Source: Candidatus Defluviilinea proxima (GTDB taxonomy: Bacteria > Chloroflexota > Anaerolineae > Anaerolineales > Villigracilaceae). Taken from it: DNA of 64,000 nt. Numbering within the stretch: the first letter of the stretch is position 1; the number at the start of each line of letters is the position of its first letter. The notes under the pieces are model-generated. The model was not told where the DNA came from and searched no databases. It worked only from the letters and a program-made list of their open reading frames with translations. The position numbers and the translations under genes are program-made. Of the stretch, positions 36,893 to 45,910 are shown piece after piece. The stretch lies in assembly GCA_016721115.1 (NCBI GenBank), contig JADKIW010000001.1, positions 1,441,501 through 1,505,500 on the forward strand, given 5' to 3'.

Positions 36893-36921
36893 TTTGCTAG
36901 ATCAAAACTTGATATAGCAAA
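36893..36921. promoter_or_regulatory. 29-nt inverted repeat upstream of sucrose phosphorylase
   Basis: Thirteen-base arms (36893-36905 and 36909-36921, one mismatch) with a 3-base centre lie between the esterase stop and the sucrose phosphorylase start. As RNA the loop would be very tight and no T-run follows, so it looks more like a protein-binding palindrome than a terminator. It may allow separate control of the phosphorylase gene. Role inferred. Confidence 0.4.
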
Positions 36922-37004
36922 CAATACGAAACGAAATAAGTGGTGTATTTCAGAAATCAGTTTCTGGAGTTTACCCATAACACATTACGGCAGAGATATC
37001 CCGC

Positions 37005-38471
37005 ATGAAAAACAACGTACAACTCATCACTTATGCAGACCGTTTGGGTGGAGGTGATTTAAAGACCCTACATCAATTATTGAAGGGGCCGCTTGCTGGG
37101 CTGTTTGGTGGTGTTCATATCCTCCCATTCTATTATCCTATTCATGGTACCGATGCCGGCTTTGACCCTGTCGATCACACTAAAATTGACCCGCATCTTG
37201 GGGATTGGACGGATATCAAGAGCTTGGGACAGGATGTGGATCTGATGGCGGACCTGATCGTTAATCATGTGTCCTCATCCTCACCACAGTTTTTGGATTA
37301 TTCTGAAAAAGGGGATGCGTCCATTTACAAGGGTATGTTTCTCACCATGTCCAGCATTTTTCCGAATGGCGCCACCGAAGCCGATCTAATGACTATTTAT
37401 CGACCACGGCCAGGTCTACCCTTTTCATATACCATCCTAAAGAACAATCAAAAACGCTTACTATGGACCACCTTCTCGAAAGAACAGATCGATATCAATG
37501 TAACTGACCCGCAAGGACAAGCGTACTTACAATCTGTGTTGCAAACGTTACATGACAATGGCATCAGAATGGTGCGATTGGATGCTGTAGGATATGCCAT
37601 CAAAAAAGCAGGATCTAGCTGCTTCATGATTCCAGAAACATTTGATTTTATTGAGTCCCTTGCCAATCAGGCAGCAGCTTTAGATATCGAAATACTTGTT
37701 GAAATCCATTCATACTTCCGCAGGCAGATTGAAATTGCTAAACAGGTGGATCGTGTTTATGATTTTGCACTTCCTCCCCTTGTGTTGCATGCGATATTCA
37801 ACCGTACTGCTCGTTATTTGAAAGAGTGGCTGGAAATCAGTCCACGCAATGCCATCACTGTCTTGGATACGCACGATGGTATAGGTGTGATAGATATCGG
37901 AGCTGATAGTGCAGATCCAGAAAGACGTCCTGGCATAATCTCACCAGAAGAATTGGATGCTCTGGTCGAAAAAATCCATACCAATACTAACGGACAAAGC
38001 CGTTTGGCTACCGGTGGAGCAGCATCCAATTTAGATCTGTATCAAGTGAATTGTACATTTTATGATGCTCTCGGACGTAATGACAATGATTATTTGCTGG
38101 CACGTGCAATACAGTTCTTTGCTCCCGGCGTGCCACAGGTATATTATGTAGGCTTATTGGCGGGTGAGAACGATATGACCTTGCTGGCTAGAAGTAGTGT
38201 CGGTCGTGATATCAACCGACATTATTATTCATCTGAAGAGATTCTTTCAGCCATCCAACGGCCTGTTGTTCAATCGCTATTCGAACTAATTCGCTTTCGT
38301 AATTGTCATCCCGCTTTTGATGGGTCTTTCAGTATGCCTGAAATTAGTGTTTCCAAAATTGCGATGCGCTGGGAGAATGGAGATCATTGGGCGATGTTAG
38401 ATGTGGATTTTTCTTCCGGTTCATATTCCATTTCTAATAGCCCGTTTGAGTTACCACCCCAAAAATATTAA
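37005..38471 (+). CDS. Sucrose phosphorylase (GH13_18)
   Basis: A 488-residue cytoplasmic enzyme that splits sucrose with phosphate to alpha-glucose 1-phosphate and fructose. It follows bifidobacterial sucrose phosphorylase along its length: QLITYADRLGGG, HILPFYYPIHGTDAGFDPVD, FLTMSSIFPNGATEADL, IYRPRPGLPF, RLDAVGYA with the nucleophile Asp193, LVEIHSYF with acid/base Glu233, VLDTHDGIGVIDIG with Asp291, ASNLDLYQVN and VPQVYYVGLLAGEND. The RPRPG and LDLYQ loops are those of true sucrose phosphorylases rather than sucrose-6-phosphate or glucosylglycerate phosphorylases. It is last in the first module. A weak GAGATATC is the only ribosome-binding candidate. Confidence 0.93.
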   Translation: MKNNVQLITYADRLGGGDLKTLHQLLKGPLAGLFGGVHILPFYYPIHGTDAGFDPVDHTKIDPHLGDWTDIKSLGQDVDLMADLIVNHVSSSSPQFLDYSEKGDASIYKGMFLTMSSIFPNGATEADLMTIYRPRPGLPFSYTILKNNQKRLLWTTFSKEQIDINVTDPQGQAYLQSVLQTLHDNGIRMVRLDAVGYAIKKAGSSCFMIPETFDFIESLANQAAALDIEILVEIHSYFRRQIEIAKQVDRVYDFALPPLVLHAIFNRTARYLKEWLEISPRNAITVLDTHDGIGVIDIGADSADPERRPGIISPEELDALVEKIHTNTNGQSRLATGGAASNLDLYQVNCTFYDALGRNDNDYLLARAIQFFAPGVPQVYYVGLLAGENDMTLLARSSVGRDINRHYYSSEEILSAIQRPVVQSLFELIRFRNCHPAFDGSFSMPEISVSKIAMRWENGDHWAMLDVDFSSGSYSISNSPFELPPQKY

Positions 38472-38651
38472 ATGAACGTGGAGATTATTTGGGGGATACA
38501 AGCAAGATAACTCAAGCGCGTGTTCTACACATGATATATAGAACAACCGAAGCATCAGCGATTGAAAAGCTGATTAGTCTGAAACAGGCCAAAAGTTAGG
38601 TGGGGATGCGAAAATTGACAGTCACCTCTTGACAAACGTGAGAAAAAGAGT

Positions 38652-38692
38652 GAGAATATGACAACGTTACCTGATAACGTTGTCATATTCTC
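38652..38692 (+). promoter_or_regulatory. 41-nt palindromic double LacI operator
   Basis: A perfect inverted repeat with 18-base arms (38652-38669 and 38675-38692) and a 5-base centre. Each arm contains one LacI-type box: TGACAACGTTACCT (38659-38672) and TGATAACGTTGTCA (38672-38685), both built on TGANAACGTT. The structure ends 32 bases before the second LacI gene's ATG, so it is positioned for autoregulation. The same box recurs at 39768-39781, beyond that gene and upstream of the importer it is likely to control. Confidence 0.75.
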
Positions 38693-38724
38693 GGTATAAG
38701 CTTGGTTTGGTAGATAAAGGTCAA

Positions 38725-39738
38725 ATGCCAACAGTACTTGATGTAGCAAAGCGAGCCGGTGTTGCCCCTATAACAGTCTCTCGAGTCATTAATAATTCGG
38801 GGTATATCAGCCAATCTACACGAGAACGTGTTGAAGCGGCGGTTAAAGAATTAGGGTATGTTCCAAATACGATAGCACGGGGTCTTCGCTCAAAAAGAAC
38901 ACATACGTTGGCATTAATCGTCACTGACATCACAAATCCATACTTTACACTGATGGCTAGAGGCGTTGAGGATGTTGCGGGGGAATTAGGTTATACAGTC
39001 GTTTATTGCAACACAGATGAATCTGAAGATAAAGAAGAGAAATATGCCAATATATTGGCACAGAGACAGATAGATGGTGTTCTGTTGGTCCCTGCACGTG
39101 GTGATGCAAAGATCATTAAATTTCTGGAATCAAATGGTGTTACAGTTGTTGTGCTTGATCGCCGTGTCTCAGGAGCAAAGACAGATTTTGTTCGTTCAGA
39201 CTCGGAAAATGGTGCAAGAGATTTGATAAGGCTCCTTATCGGTCTGGGCCATGAACATATAGCAATGATTACGGGGTCTAAGGAAGTTTCTACTTCAGTA
39301 GATCGTGTCACCGGATATCAACAGGCACTAACAGAAGCTGGGCTAAGCAAAAACGAATTGATTTATTATGGGGCTTTTAACCAAAAAAGCGGATACGAAC
39401 TTACATATCAGGCAATGAATCGCACACCTAAACCAACAGCTATATTTGGAGCTAACAACTTTATTACGATTGGGATCATTAAAGCGTTGCATGATTTGAA
39501 AGCGGATGTACCGGGGGATGTTTCTGTAGTTGGTTTTGATGACTTGCCTGAATCCATGTTGGTTAGACCATTTCTAACAGTTGCCAGACAACCTGCATAC
39601 GAAATGGGGCGCTCAGCAACTGAGCTACTACTAAAACGTATTTCTGGGGATCTGTCAGAAGATTTCCATGAAATTATTTTAAGCACTGAAATTATCCAGC
39701 GTGAATCCGTTGGTCCGTTGAGGAATAGTGAAAAATAA
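38725..39738 (+). CDS. LacI-family regulator of the second sugar module
   Basis: A 337-residue LacI-type repressor: DNA-binding TVLDVAKRAGVAPITVSRVI, the NTIARGLRSKRTHT hinge, then a sugar-binding domain with LALIVTDITNPYFTLMARGV, VVLDRRVSGAKTDFVRSDSE, HEHIAMITG, PTAIFGANNFITIGIIKALH and VSVVGFDDLPE. The frame runs back to a TTG inside the operator palindrome, but the ATG used here has AAAGG four bases before it and gives the standard family start. It differs clearly from the first LacI protein of the island. The matching operators on both sides of the gene suggest control of itself and of the importer and catabolic operon that follows. Confidence 0.92.
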   Translation: MPTVLDVAKRAGVAPITVSRVINNSGYISQSTRERVEAAVKELGYVPNTIARGLRSKRTHTLALIVTDITNPYFTLMARGVEDVAGELGYTVVYCNTDESEDKEEKYANILAQRQIDGVLLVPARGDAKIIKFLESNGVTVVVLDRRVSGAKTDFVRSDSENGARDLIRLLIGLGHEHIAMITGSKEVSTSVDRVTGYQQALTEAGLSKNELIYYGAFNQKSGYELTYQAMNRTPKPTAIFGANNFITIGIIKALHDLKADVPGDVSVVGFDDLPESMLVRPFLTVARQPAYEMGRSATELLLKRISGDLSEDFHEIILSTEIIQRESVGPLRNSEK

Positions 39739-39767
39739 AGTAGGAGAAAGATTTTTTTATCTGTATG

Positions 39768-39781
39768 TGACAACGTTACCA
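39768..39781 (+). promoter_or_regulatory. LacI operator upstream of the second importer
   Basis: TGACAACGTTACCA repeats thirteen of fourteen bases of the box at 38659-38672. It lies 30 bases after the LacI stop and about 250 bases before the sugar-binding-protein gene. No convincing -35/-10 pair could be assigned in the rest of 39739-40029; a GAGGAG ribosome-binding site precedes the ATG at 40030. Confidence 0.6.
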
Positions 39782-40029
39782 TACAAGCGTTTCCAACGCC
39801 CCTTAGGAATAGGATGAAGAGGTGAGAACACCAAATTCATCTTCCGTAGCTGTAATTGGTATGTCGAACCAGCTCAATTTCTTTCGTACGCACGTTTCCA
39901 GTTCTACCATTGCTTTCCGTTAAACATAGGAAGCTAGAAAGGAGAATACAAAATACTAAATAAAAAACCTTGCGCCCTCTATTGTCGTTTGTTTAAGCTA
40001 CCTATTCTAATTTCATTCGAGGAGAAACA

Positions 40030-41403
40030 ATGTCCAAGCAAATTTTGAAATATGTTCTGTTTCTGACTGTGATATCAATGGTTTTGGCCGCCTGTGGCGC
40101 TCCGGCGACGCCGCAACAAATTGAGGTCACCAAGATTGTTAATGGGGAAACAATTGTGGTTACTACCACCCCTGTACCTACCGAGAATCCTTATGATGAT
40201 AACGCTCCTATCACAGTTTGGATTGATGCGGATCGTCAACCTGCTTTTGATGCTTATGTCGCGGCACATCCAGATAAAGCCAAGCTTCTCAAGGCAGTGA
40301 CTGTGGATCGTGAGCAGTTCCCGGCGAAAGTTCTGCTCTTCAATAATACGAACCAAGGCTGGCCAGATGTAGTTTTTGCAGAACCCCGCCTCGTTGGGCG
40401 TGTGGCTGATGATGCACATCACTTCCCGCTTGATCTCAAGCCATGGGTACCTGCTGATGTACTCAGCGGCTATACCGGCATGGATGGCTGTACATTTGGT
40501 GACAAGGTCTACTGCCTGCGCTATGACTTAGCTATGTTTGTGTTGTACTATAACAAGCCACTCATGGATGAGTTCGGTTATACCGTACCCACAACATGGG
40601 AGGAATACCAGGAACTCAGTGATAAGGTTGCTGCAGAACATCCTGGTTATTACTTGGGAACATGGGGTGATGGTTGGACATTCATCAGCTATTTTGACGC
40701 TAGCGGTTGTCCCTCTCACGAGTTGGTGAACGATGCCACTCTCAAGATCGATATGACAGACCCGCGTTGTGTACGCGCTGCAAAATTGGTCGACCATATG
40801 CTGGAAAATGGTACGATGTTCAATACCGATTATTTCAGCGCTGAATTCGCCTCTGTTGTTTCAAGTAACAAACTGTTAGCGATGCCGGGCCCGGCCTGGA
40901 TGTTCGGTGTCTTCGGCGGTAACGAGAATAGTTCCTGGTATAAGACATCTGAAAAGCAACTCGGAGTTGCAAATCCATTGAAATGGAAAGACGATGAGAA
41001 AGCCATAACCCCAGCCATGGGTGGCGCGGCATGGACTGTCTCCAGCCATACGAAGAACCCCAAGCTGGCTGTGGACTTTATCCAGTGGGTTACCACTGAC
41101 CCAGGTTTCTGGGCAGGGACCACCAATTTCCCAGCTTACAAACCCATCCAAAATTTGTTCCAAGAATCAATGAAGACCAACGAACTCTTCGCCAATGATC
41201 CTTTCCCGGTCTACCAACAGGCTGCGACTGACATTGGTCCGTTGGACAAGTGGCCGCGCTTTGACCTCATAGCTCCATTAAGTGAAGCTGTCAAAACAGG
41301 GCTACAGGAAAAGAGATCAGTTGAATCGATATTGCCTGATGTGGCAGACAAGTTGGCCCCATTGGCAGAAACTCAGGGGTATCTAGTCGAAGTAACTAAG
41401 TAG
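40030..41403 (+). CDS. Sugar ABC transporter substrate-binding lipoprotein
   Basis: A 457-residue CUT1-type solute-binding lipoprotein: signal peptide with lipobox VLAAC (Cys22), a spacer with VTTTPVPTENPYDD, then the binding fold (ITVWIDADRQPAFDAYVAAH, GWPDVVFAEPRLVG, FVLYYNKPLMDEFGYTVPTT, WEEYQELSDKVAAEHPGYYL, AVDFIQWVTTDPGF). It is first in the second importer operon and is separated from the permeases by two stable hairpins, which usually allows the binding protein to be made in excess. The ligand is probably an alpha-galactoside or alpha-xyloside, judged from the GH36 and GH31 enzymes downstream. Confidence 0.9.
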   Translation: MSKQILKYVLFLTVISMVLAACGAPATPQQIEVTKIVNGETIVVTTTPVPTENPYDDNAPITVWIDADRQPAFDAYVAAHPDKAKLLKAVTVDREQFPAKVLLFNNTNQGWPDVVFAEPRLVGRVADDAHHFPLDLKPWVPADVLSGYTGMDGCTFGDKVYCLRYDLAMFVLYYNKPLMDEFGYTVPTTWEEYQELSDKVAAEHPGYYLGTWGDGWTFISYFDASGCPSHELVNDATLKIDMTDPRCVRAAKLVDHMLENGTMFNTDYFSAEFASVVSSNKLLAMPGPAWMFGVFGGNENSSWYKTSEKQLGVANPLKWKDDEKAITPAMGGAAWTVSSHTKNPKLAVDFIQWVTTDPGFWAGTTNFPAYKPIQNLFQESMKTNELFANDPFPVYQQAATDIGPLDKWPRFDLIAPLSEAVKTGLQEKRSVESILPDVADKLAPLAETQGYLVEVTK

Positions 41404-41410
41404 TAGTGTT

Positions 41411-41492
41411 TCAGAATAAGAGGGTCTCTCGACTCTCTTATTCTGATGTAATGGGCGCGTTTCGAATAAGTCAGGTTTATAGAAACGCGCCC
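41411..41492 (+). terminator. Two consecutive intra-operon hairpins
   Basis: Hairpin 1: TCAGAATAAGAG (41411-41422) pairs perfectly with 41435-41446. Hairpin 2: GGGCGCGTTTC (41453-41463) pairs perfectly with 41482-41492. Both lie in the gap between the binding-protein gene and its permease genes and neither has a long T-run. They probably cause partial termination or protect the upstream mRNA, rather than ending the operon. Confidence 0.6.
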
Positions 41493-41536
41493 CGCCTCTG
41501 TCTTTTCTGGAAAGATGCAGTCCACAGGAGTTTTTC

Positions 41537-42481
41537 GTGACTAATCAAACTTCTTCCATCCCTCTGAATAAGCCGCGTTTCGCAAGTTTTACCATTTGGC
41601 GCCGTTTGACTGCCTACCTGTTCGTGTTGCCATATTTCTTGGTTATGTTGGCATTTGGTCTTGGCCCAGGTCTCTATGCACTAGTACTCAGTTTTGCAGA
41701 TTTCAGTACGGGTCTACCGAAATATTTTTCAGCAGGCTTTGGTAACTATCTGGCTGTTTTCAAGGATTTTCGCTTTGCCTTTACTTTCGGTAACATCGCA
41801 GAATTCCTGATTATCTCGGTGCCGCTTGGGATTGCCATGGTCATCATATTGGCAATCTTGTTACAAATGCGCCCCGGTCCATTATCGACTGCTTTACGTA
41901 CCCTGTATTTTGTATCCGGTGCAGTGACTGGTCCTGTGTTGGTGTTGGTTGCCATTTTCATGCTGGACCCCAGTATCAGTCCCTTTCAGACTCTTCTACA
42001 TCGTATGGGTTTTCAATTAACCAATGATGTGATCTATGACGGCAGCTTACCTACAATTTTCACACTCGTTGGCTTTTTCTCTGGCGCAGGTATGTGGATC
42101 GCGATCCAATACGGTGCGTTGGAAGCTATTCCAACGGAGGTGTTGGAGGCCGCTACCATTGATGGCGCTAATGCCTGGCAAAAAGTGTGGCTCATCAAAA
42201 TTCCGCTTATCCGCCCTTATATCATTTATCAATTTATTCTGATCTTGGCAGGGAATGTGCAATTGTTCGTAGAACCGCAGATTTTAGGTGGTGGTAACAA
42301 CCTCGGTGTTGGCGGTAATGTACCAACGGTTTGGTCGCCAAATCAATTGGCCTACAACTTTGCCTTTGAGATGGGGAATTTTGGCGCCGCTTCTGCGCTT
42401 TCATTGATCTTGTTGTTGATTGGTTTGGGAGCCGCATACATGATCATCCGCTGGACCGGCTTTTTTAATATTGAAGAGTAA
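41537..42481 (+). CDS. Sugar ABC transporter permease, MalF/UgpA type
   Basis: A 314-residue permease with six helices; it opens with a GTG start that has AGGAG six bases upstream. The hydrophobic start LTAYLFVLPYFLVMLAFGLG and the EAA loop EAATIDGANAWQKVWLIKIP mark the CUT1 family. It forms a heterodimer with the permease encoded 12 bases downstream and uses an ATPase encoded elsewhere. Confidence 0.92.
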   Translation: MTNQTSSIPLNKPRFASFTIWRRLTAYLFVLPYFLVMLAFGLGPGLYALVLSFADFSTGLPKYFSAGFGNYLAVFKDFRFAFTFGNIAEFLIISVPLGIAMVIILAILLQMRPGPLSTALRTLYFVSGAVTGPVLVLVAIFMLDPSISPFQTLLHRMGFQLTNDVIYDGSLPTIFTLVGFFSGAGMWIAIQYGALEAIPTEVLEAATIDGANAWQKVWLIKIPLIRPYIIYQFILILAGNVQLFVEPQILGGGNNLGVGGNVPTVWSPNQLAYNFAFEMGNFGAASALSLILLLIGLGAAYMIIRWTGFFNIEE

Positions 42482-42493
42482 GGAGAGTGATGA

Positions 42494-43456
42494 ATGTCTA
42501 AAATCGATACCTTGCGATCAGATTCTCGCCCAACATTTCAACAAAAGTTGAAAACTTTTTGGATGAAAACTGGCGGCGATATGGGAGTTTTGGGATTTGG
42601 GTTGCGTTGGGGAGTGCTGTTGCTGTTCGCTGCATACTTCTTTATTCCCATATTATGGCTCGTGTTGGCAACTTCTAAAAGTGCGCCTCAACTTCTTGAG
42701 ATGAGACCCTTGGCCTTTGGTTCGTTCCAACGTATTCAGGAAGCATGGCAGAGAATTGTTGAATATCAAGATGGCGAAGTTCTATTGTGGGCGTTCAATT
42801 CCATTCGTTACGTGATATGGGCATTAGCCTTATCACTATCGATTAGCATCCCTGCTGGTTACATTCTGGCTGTTTCTCGTTTTCCAGGTCGTCGTCTATT
42901 AATTTGGTTGACATTGATCACCATGTTGTTGCCACCCTCGGCTCTGGTATTGCCCATGTTTATGGAACTGAATCTGTTCCATTTGATCAATACTCAGTGG
43001 TCTGTCATTTTGCCATCTGCTTTTTTCCCCTTCGGCACATATTTGACCTATATCTATTACGCCTCGAGTCTACCGCGCGATCTGCTTGATGCGGCGCGAG
43101 TGGATGGTTGTTCTGAGGCGCAATTGTTCTGGCACATTGCCTTACCGCTTGCGACTCCATTGTTGGGCTTGCTCGCTTTCATTAATTTCAATACCAATTG
43201 GAATAATTTCTTTGGCCCCTATGTTTTGTTGAATGACAATAGCCTCTTCAACCTGCCAGTTGGAATTCAGCAATTTGTTGCGGCGACTTCCGCCCTCCGC
43301 CCTGGATTCAATCCCAGCCCCGGTGTGATGGTCGGTTATCAACAAGCTGAAGCGGCGTTATTCGGGCTCATCATGGTAGTGCCTGTGGCGATTGTATTTC
43401 TGATTGCTCAACGCTATGTCGTTGGGGGGGCCTTTACTGGTTCCGTTAAAGGTTGA
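42494..43456 (+). CDS. Sugar ABC transporter permease, MalG/UgpE type
   Basis: A 320-residue permease with a longer polar N-terminus than the first module's counterpart. EAA loop: DAARVDGCSEAQLFWHIALP; the C-terminus FLIAQRYVVGGAFTGSVKG is the usual ATPase-docking end. AAGGAG lies seven bases before the ATG and overlaps the stop of the previous gene. It completes the second importer; no ATPase gene follows. Confidence 0.92.
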   Translation: MSKIDTLRSDSRPTFQQKLKTFWMKTGGDMGVLGFGLRWGVLLLFAAYFFIPILWLVLATSKSAPQLLEMRPLAFGSFQRIQEAWQRIVEYQDGEVLLWAFNSIRYVIWALALSLSISIPAGYILAVSRFPGRRLLIWLTLITMLLPPSALVLPMFMELNLFHLINTQWSVILPSAFFPFGTYLTYIYYASSLPRDLLDAARVDGCSEAQLFWHIALPLATPLLGLLAFINFNTNWNNFFGPYVLLNDNSLFNLPVGIQQFVAATSALRPGFNPSPGVMVGYQQAEAALFGLIMVVPVAIVFLIAQRYVVGGAFTGSVKG

Positions 43457-43498
43457 TGCTGTGCATTGTGATGATAGCTAAAAAGTAACCTGGATCAT

Positions 43499-45910
43499 AT
43501 GAATTTAATTGAATTCACTACCCAACCGGGAGAGCTCTGGCTTGAGACTTCGCATGGCATCATAAGCCTGACTGCATATTCTCCGCGTATTATTCGGATT
43601 CGGTATACGCTTGAATCAGGCTTCTCACGAAAAGACAGTTTGATGGTCGTGCCTGATGCGCAAATTCCGACAAATGTTGTTGTTAGAAAAACGGACGGCT
43701 CGCTCTTTTTCTCAACATCCGAACTCACCATTCAGATTGATCGCAGTACGTTAGCGTTCAAATATCTGGATGTACATGGCAAAGTTCTTACAAGTGAACC
43801 AGAGCGAGGTGGAAAAACTCTTGTCCCGGTGGATGTTACGAAATTTATTTCCAGCAAAGAAAATGACATTCACACAGATGTAGGCGCTGATGGGTTACGA
43901 GTTTCGACCAATGCCTTCAAAGAGGTATTTGACCGCAAAGCCTATCACACGAAACTTGAGTTTGAATGGATGGATGGGGAGGCTCTTTATGGTCTGGGCT
44001 CTCACGAAGAGGGAATGCTAAATTTACGTGGTCAGCACCAGTATCTGTATCAGCAAAACATGAAGGCAGTTGTTCCAGTTCTTATTTCTACAAGGGGCTA
44101 TGGAATTTTATTGGACAACTACTCCTATATGACATTCCATGATGATGCCTTCGGCTCTTACCTGTGGACAGATGTTGCAGACGAAATGGATTTTTACTTT
44201 ATCTATGGGCCGGAGTTCGATCAAATTGTCAGCGGAGTTCGGACATTAACTGGGAAAGCTCCCATGCTCCCACGATGGGCATTTGGGTATATCCAATCGA
44301 AAGAAAGATATGAATCGCAAGATGAATTGATTGAAGTGGTGCAAGAGTACCGCAAACGTGGACTGCCCCTCGATTGCATTGTATTGGATTGGAAGTCTTG
44401 GCCGGAAGGTCTGTGGGGACAAAAAACACTGGATCTCAAACGCTTTCCAAATCCAAAGGAGATGACTGCAGAACTTCACCGGCTGAATGCCCGTTTGATG
44501 GTTTCTATTTGGCCGATCATGTCGCCCGAGAGTGATAACTGCATCGAAATGCGTGACAAGGGGTATTTGCTTGGAAACCAGGCTACTTATAATGCGTTTC
44601 AAAAAGAGGCACGTGAACTCTATTGGAAACAAGCCAACGAGGGACTATTCTCTAACAACATAGACGCGTGGTGGTGTGACTGTACAGAACCATTCGAAGC
44701 GGATTGGAAAGATGCATTCAAACCTGAACCGGAAGAACGAGTACGAATCAATACCGATGAAGCGAAAAAATATCTTGACCCTCAATATATTAATGCGTAT
44801 TCCCTGTTGCACTCCAAAGGTATTTACGAGGGGCAACGACAAATAACCGACCAGAAGCGTGTTGTGAATCTGACACGTTCGGCATATGCCGGGCAACACC
44901 GCTATGGCACGATTACCTGGTCTGGAGATCTTGCCGCCACTTGGGAAACATTGCGCCGCCAGATCGCTGATGGGTTGAACTTCTGCGTAACCGGGTCTCC
45001 GTATTGGACTTTGGATATTGGCGCTTTCTTTGTAAAGAACAAACCTGAACTGTGGTTCTGGCATGGTGATTACGATCAAGGCGTGGACGATATGGGCTAT
45101 CGGGAACTCTATGTGCGTTGGTTCCAGTTTGGCGCGTTTCTACCCATGTTCCGCTCGCATGGCACCGATACCCCGCGCGAAATCTGGCGCTTCGGCAATC
45201 TAGGCGAACCGATGTACGACGCGCTCGTTAAATTCCTTCGGCTTCGCTATCAATTGATGCCTTATATCTATTCTTTGGCTGGGCAGATCGCGCACGAAAA
45301 CTACACCATGTTACGTGCTCTGCCTTTTGATTTTCGCGGTGACCCCGCCACATATAACGTTTCCGACCAGTTTATGTTTGGCCCAGCTTTGCTGGTCAAC
45401 CCTGTGACGAAGCCGATGTATTACGGTCCCAATTTGATGCCGTTATCTGGTATTGAAAAAACTCGCTCAGTGTATCTACCCGTTGGCAGTGATTGGTATG
45501 ACTTCTGGACAGGTGAACGTTATGCAGGTGGGAAAACATTAATCGCAAATGCAGATTTGGACACAATACCTTTATATGTGCGTGCCGGATCGATTATCCC
45601 ACTAGGCCCGGATGTTTTTTATGCGGATGAGAAACCACAGACCATTGTAGAACTTCGAATCTATCCCGGGCAAGATGGTACGTTTACTTTATATCAAGAT
45701 GAAGGCGACAATTACAACTATGAAAAAGGCCTTTTTGCAACCATTCAGTTGCGATGGGAAGATGAGGTGCACCGTCTCATTTTGGAAGAACGTAAGGGGG
45801 AATATCCTGGAATGAACAAGACACTGGAATTTTCAATTTCGGTAGTTGGGGAGATGTACGAACATAAAGTTATATATGATGGAACACAGAAGGTCATTAA
45901 TGTCCACTGA
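43499..45910 (+). CDS. Glycoside hydrolase family 31 (alpha-xylosidase/alpha-glucosidase type)
   Basis: An 803-residue cytoplasmic GH31 enzyme with no signal peptide. The N-terminal beta domain contains LYGLGSHEEGMLNLRG and YGILLDNYSY; the catalytic barrel has PRWAFGYIQSKERYESQDEL and LPLDCIVLDWKSWPEGLWGQ. The nucleophile is Asp394 in WWCDCTEP and the acid/base is Asp477 in TWSGDLAATW; FRSHGTDTPREIW is also a GH31 mark. Beta domains close the C-terminus (YVRAGSIIPLGP). Family members release alpha-linked xylose, glucose or galactose from non-reducing ends. It overlaps the GH36 gene by 11 bases, so the two are made together. Exact specificity unknown. Confidence 0.9.
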   Translation: MNLIEFTTQPGELWLETSHGIISLTAYSPRIIRIRYTLESGFSRKDSLMVVPDAQIPTNVVVRKTDGSLFFSTSELTIQIDRSTLAFKYLDVHGKVLTSEPERGGKTLVPVDVTKFISSKENDIHTDVGADGLRVSTNAFKEVFDRKAYHTKLEFEWMDGEALYGLGSHEEGMLNLRGQHQYLYQQNMKAVVPVLISTRGYGILLDNYSYMTFHDDAFGSYLWTDVADEMDFYFIYGPEFDQIVSGVRTLTGKAPMLPRWAFGYIQSKERYESQDELIEVVQEYRKRGLPLDCIVLDWKSWPEGLWGQKTLDLKRFPNPKEMTAELHRLNARLMVSIWPIMSPESDNCIEMRDKGYLLGNQATYNAFQKEARELYWKQANEGLFSNNIDAWWCDCTEPFEADWKDAFKPEPEERVRINTDEAKKYLDPQYINAYSLLHSKGIYEGQRQITDQKRVVNLTRSAYAGQHRYGTITWSGDLAATWETLRRQIADGLNFCVTGSPYWTLDIGAFFVKNKPELWFWHGDYDQGVDDMGYRELYVRWFQFGAFLPMFRSHGTDTPREIWRFGNLGEPMYDALVKFLRLRYQLMPYIYSLAGQIAHENYTMLRALPFDFRGDPATYNVSDQFMFGPALLVNPVTKPMYYGPNLMPLSGIEKTRSVYLPVGSDWYDFWTGERYAGGKTLIANADLDTIPLYVRAGSIIPLGPDVFYADEKPQTIVELRIYPGQDGTFTLYQDEGDNYNYEKGLFATIQLRWEDEVHRLILEERKGEYPGMNKTLEFSISVVGEMYEHKVIYDGTQKVINVH

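Noticed and set aside
38680..38724. TTG start for the second LacI gene
   Set aside because: The codon lies in the operator palindrome and adds 15 residues not seen in the family; the ATG at 38725 has AAAGG and a normal LacI start.
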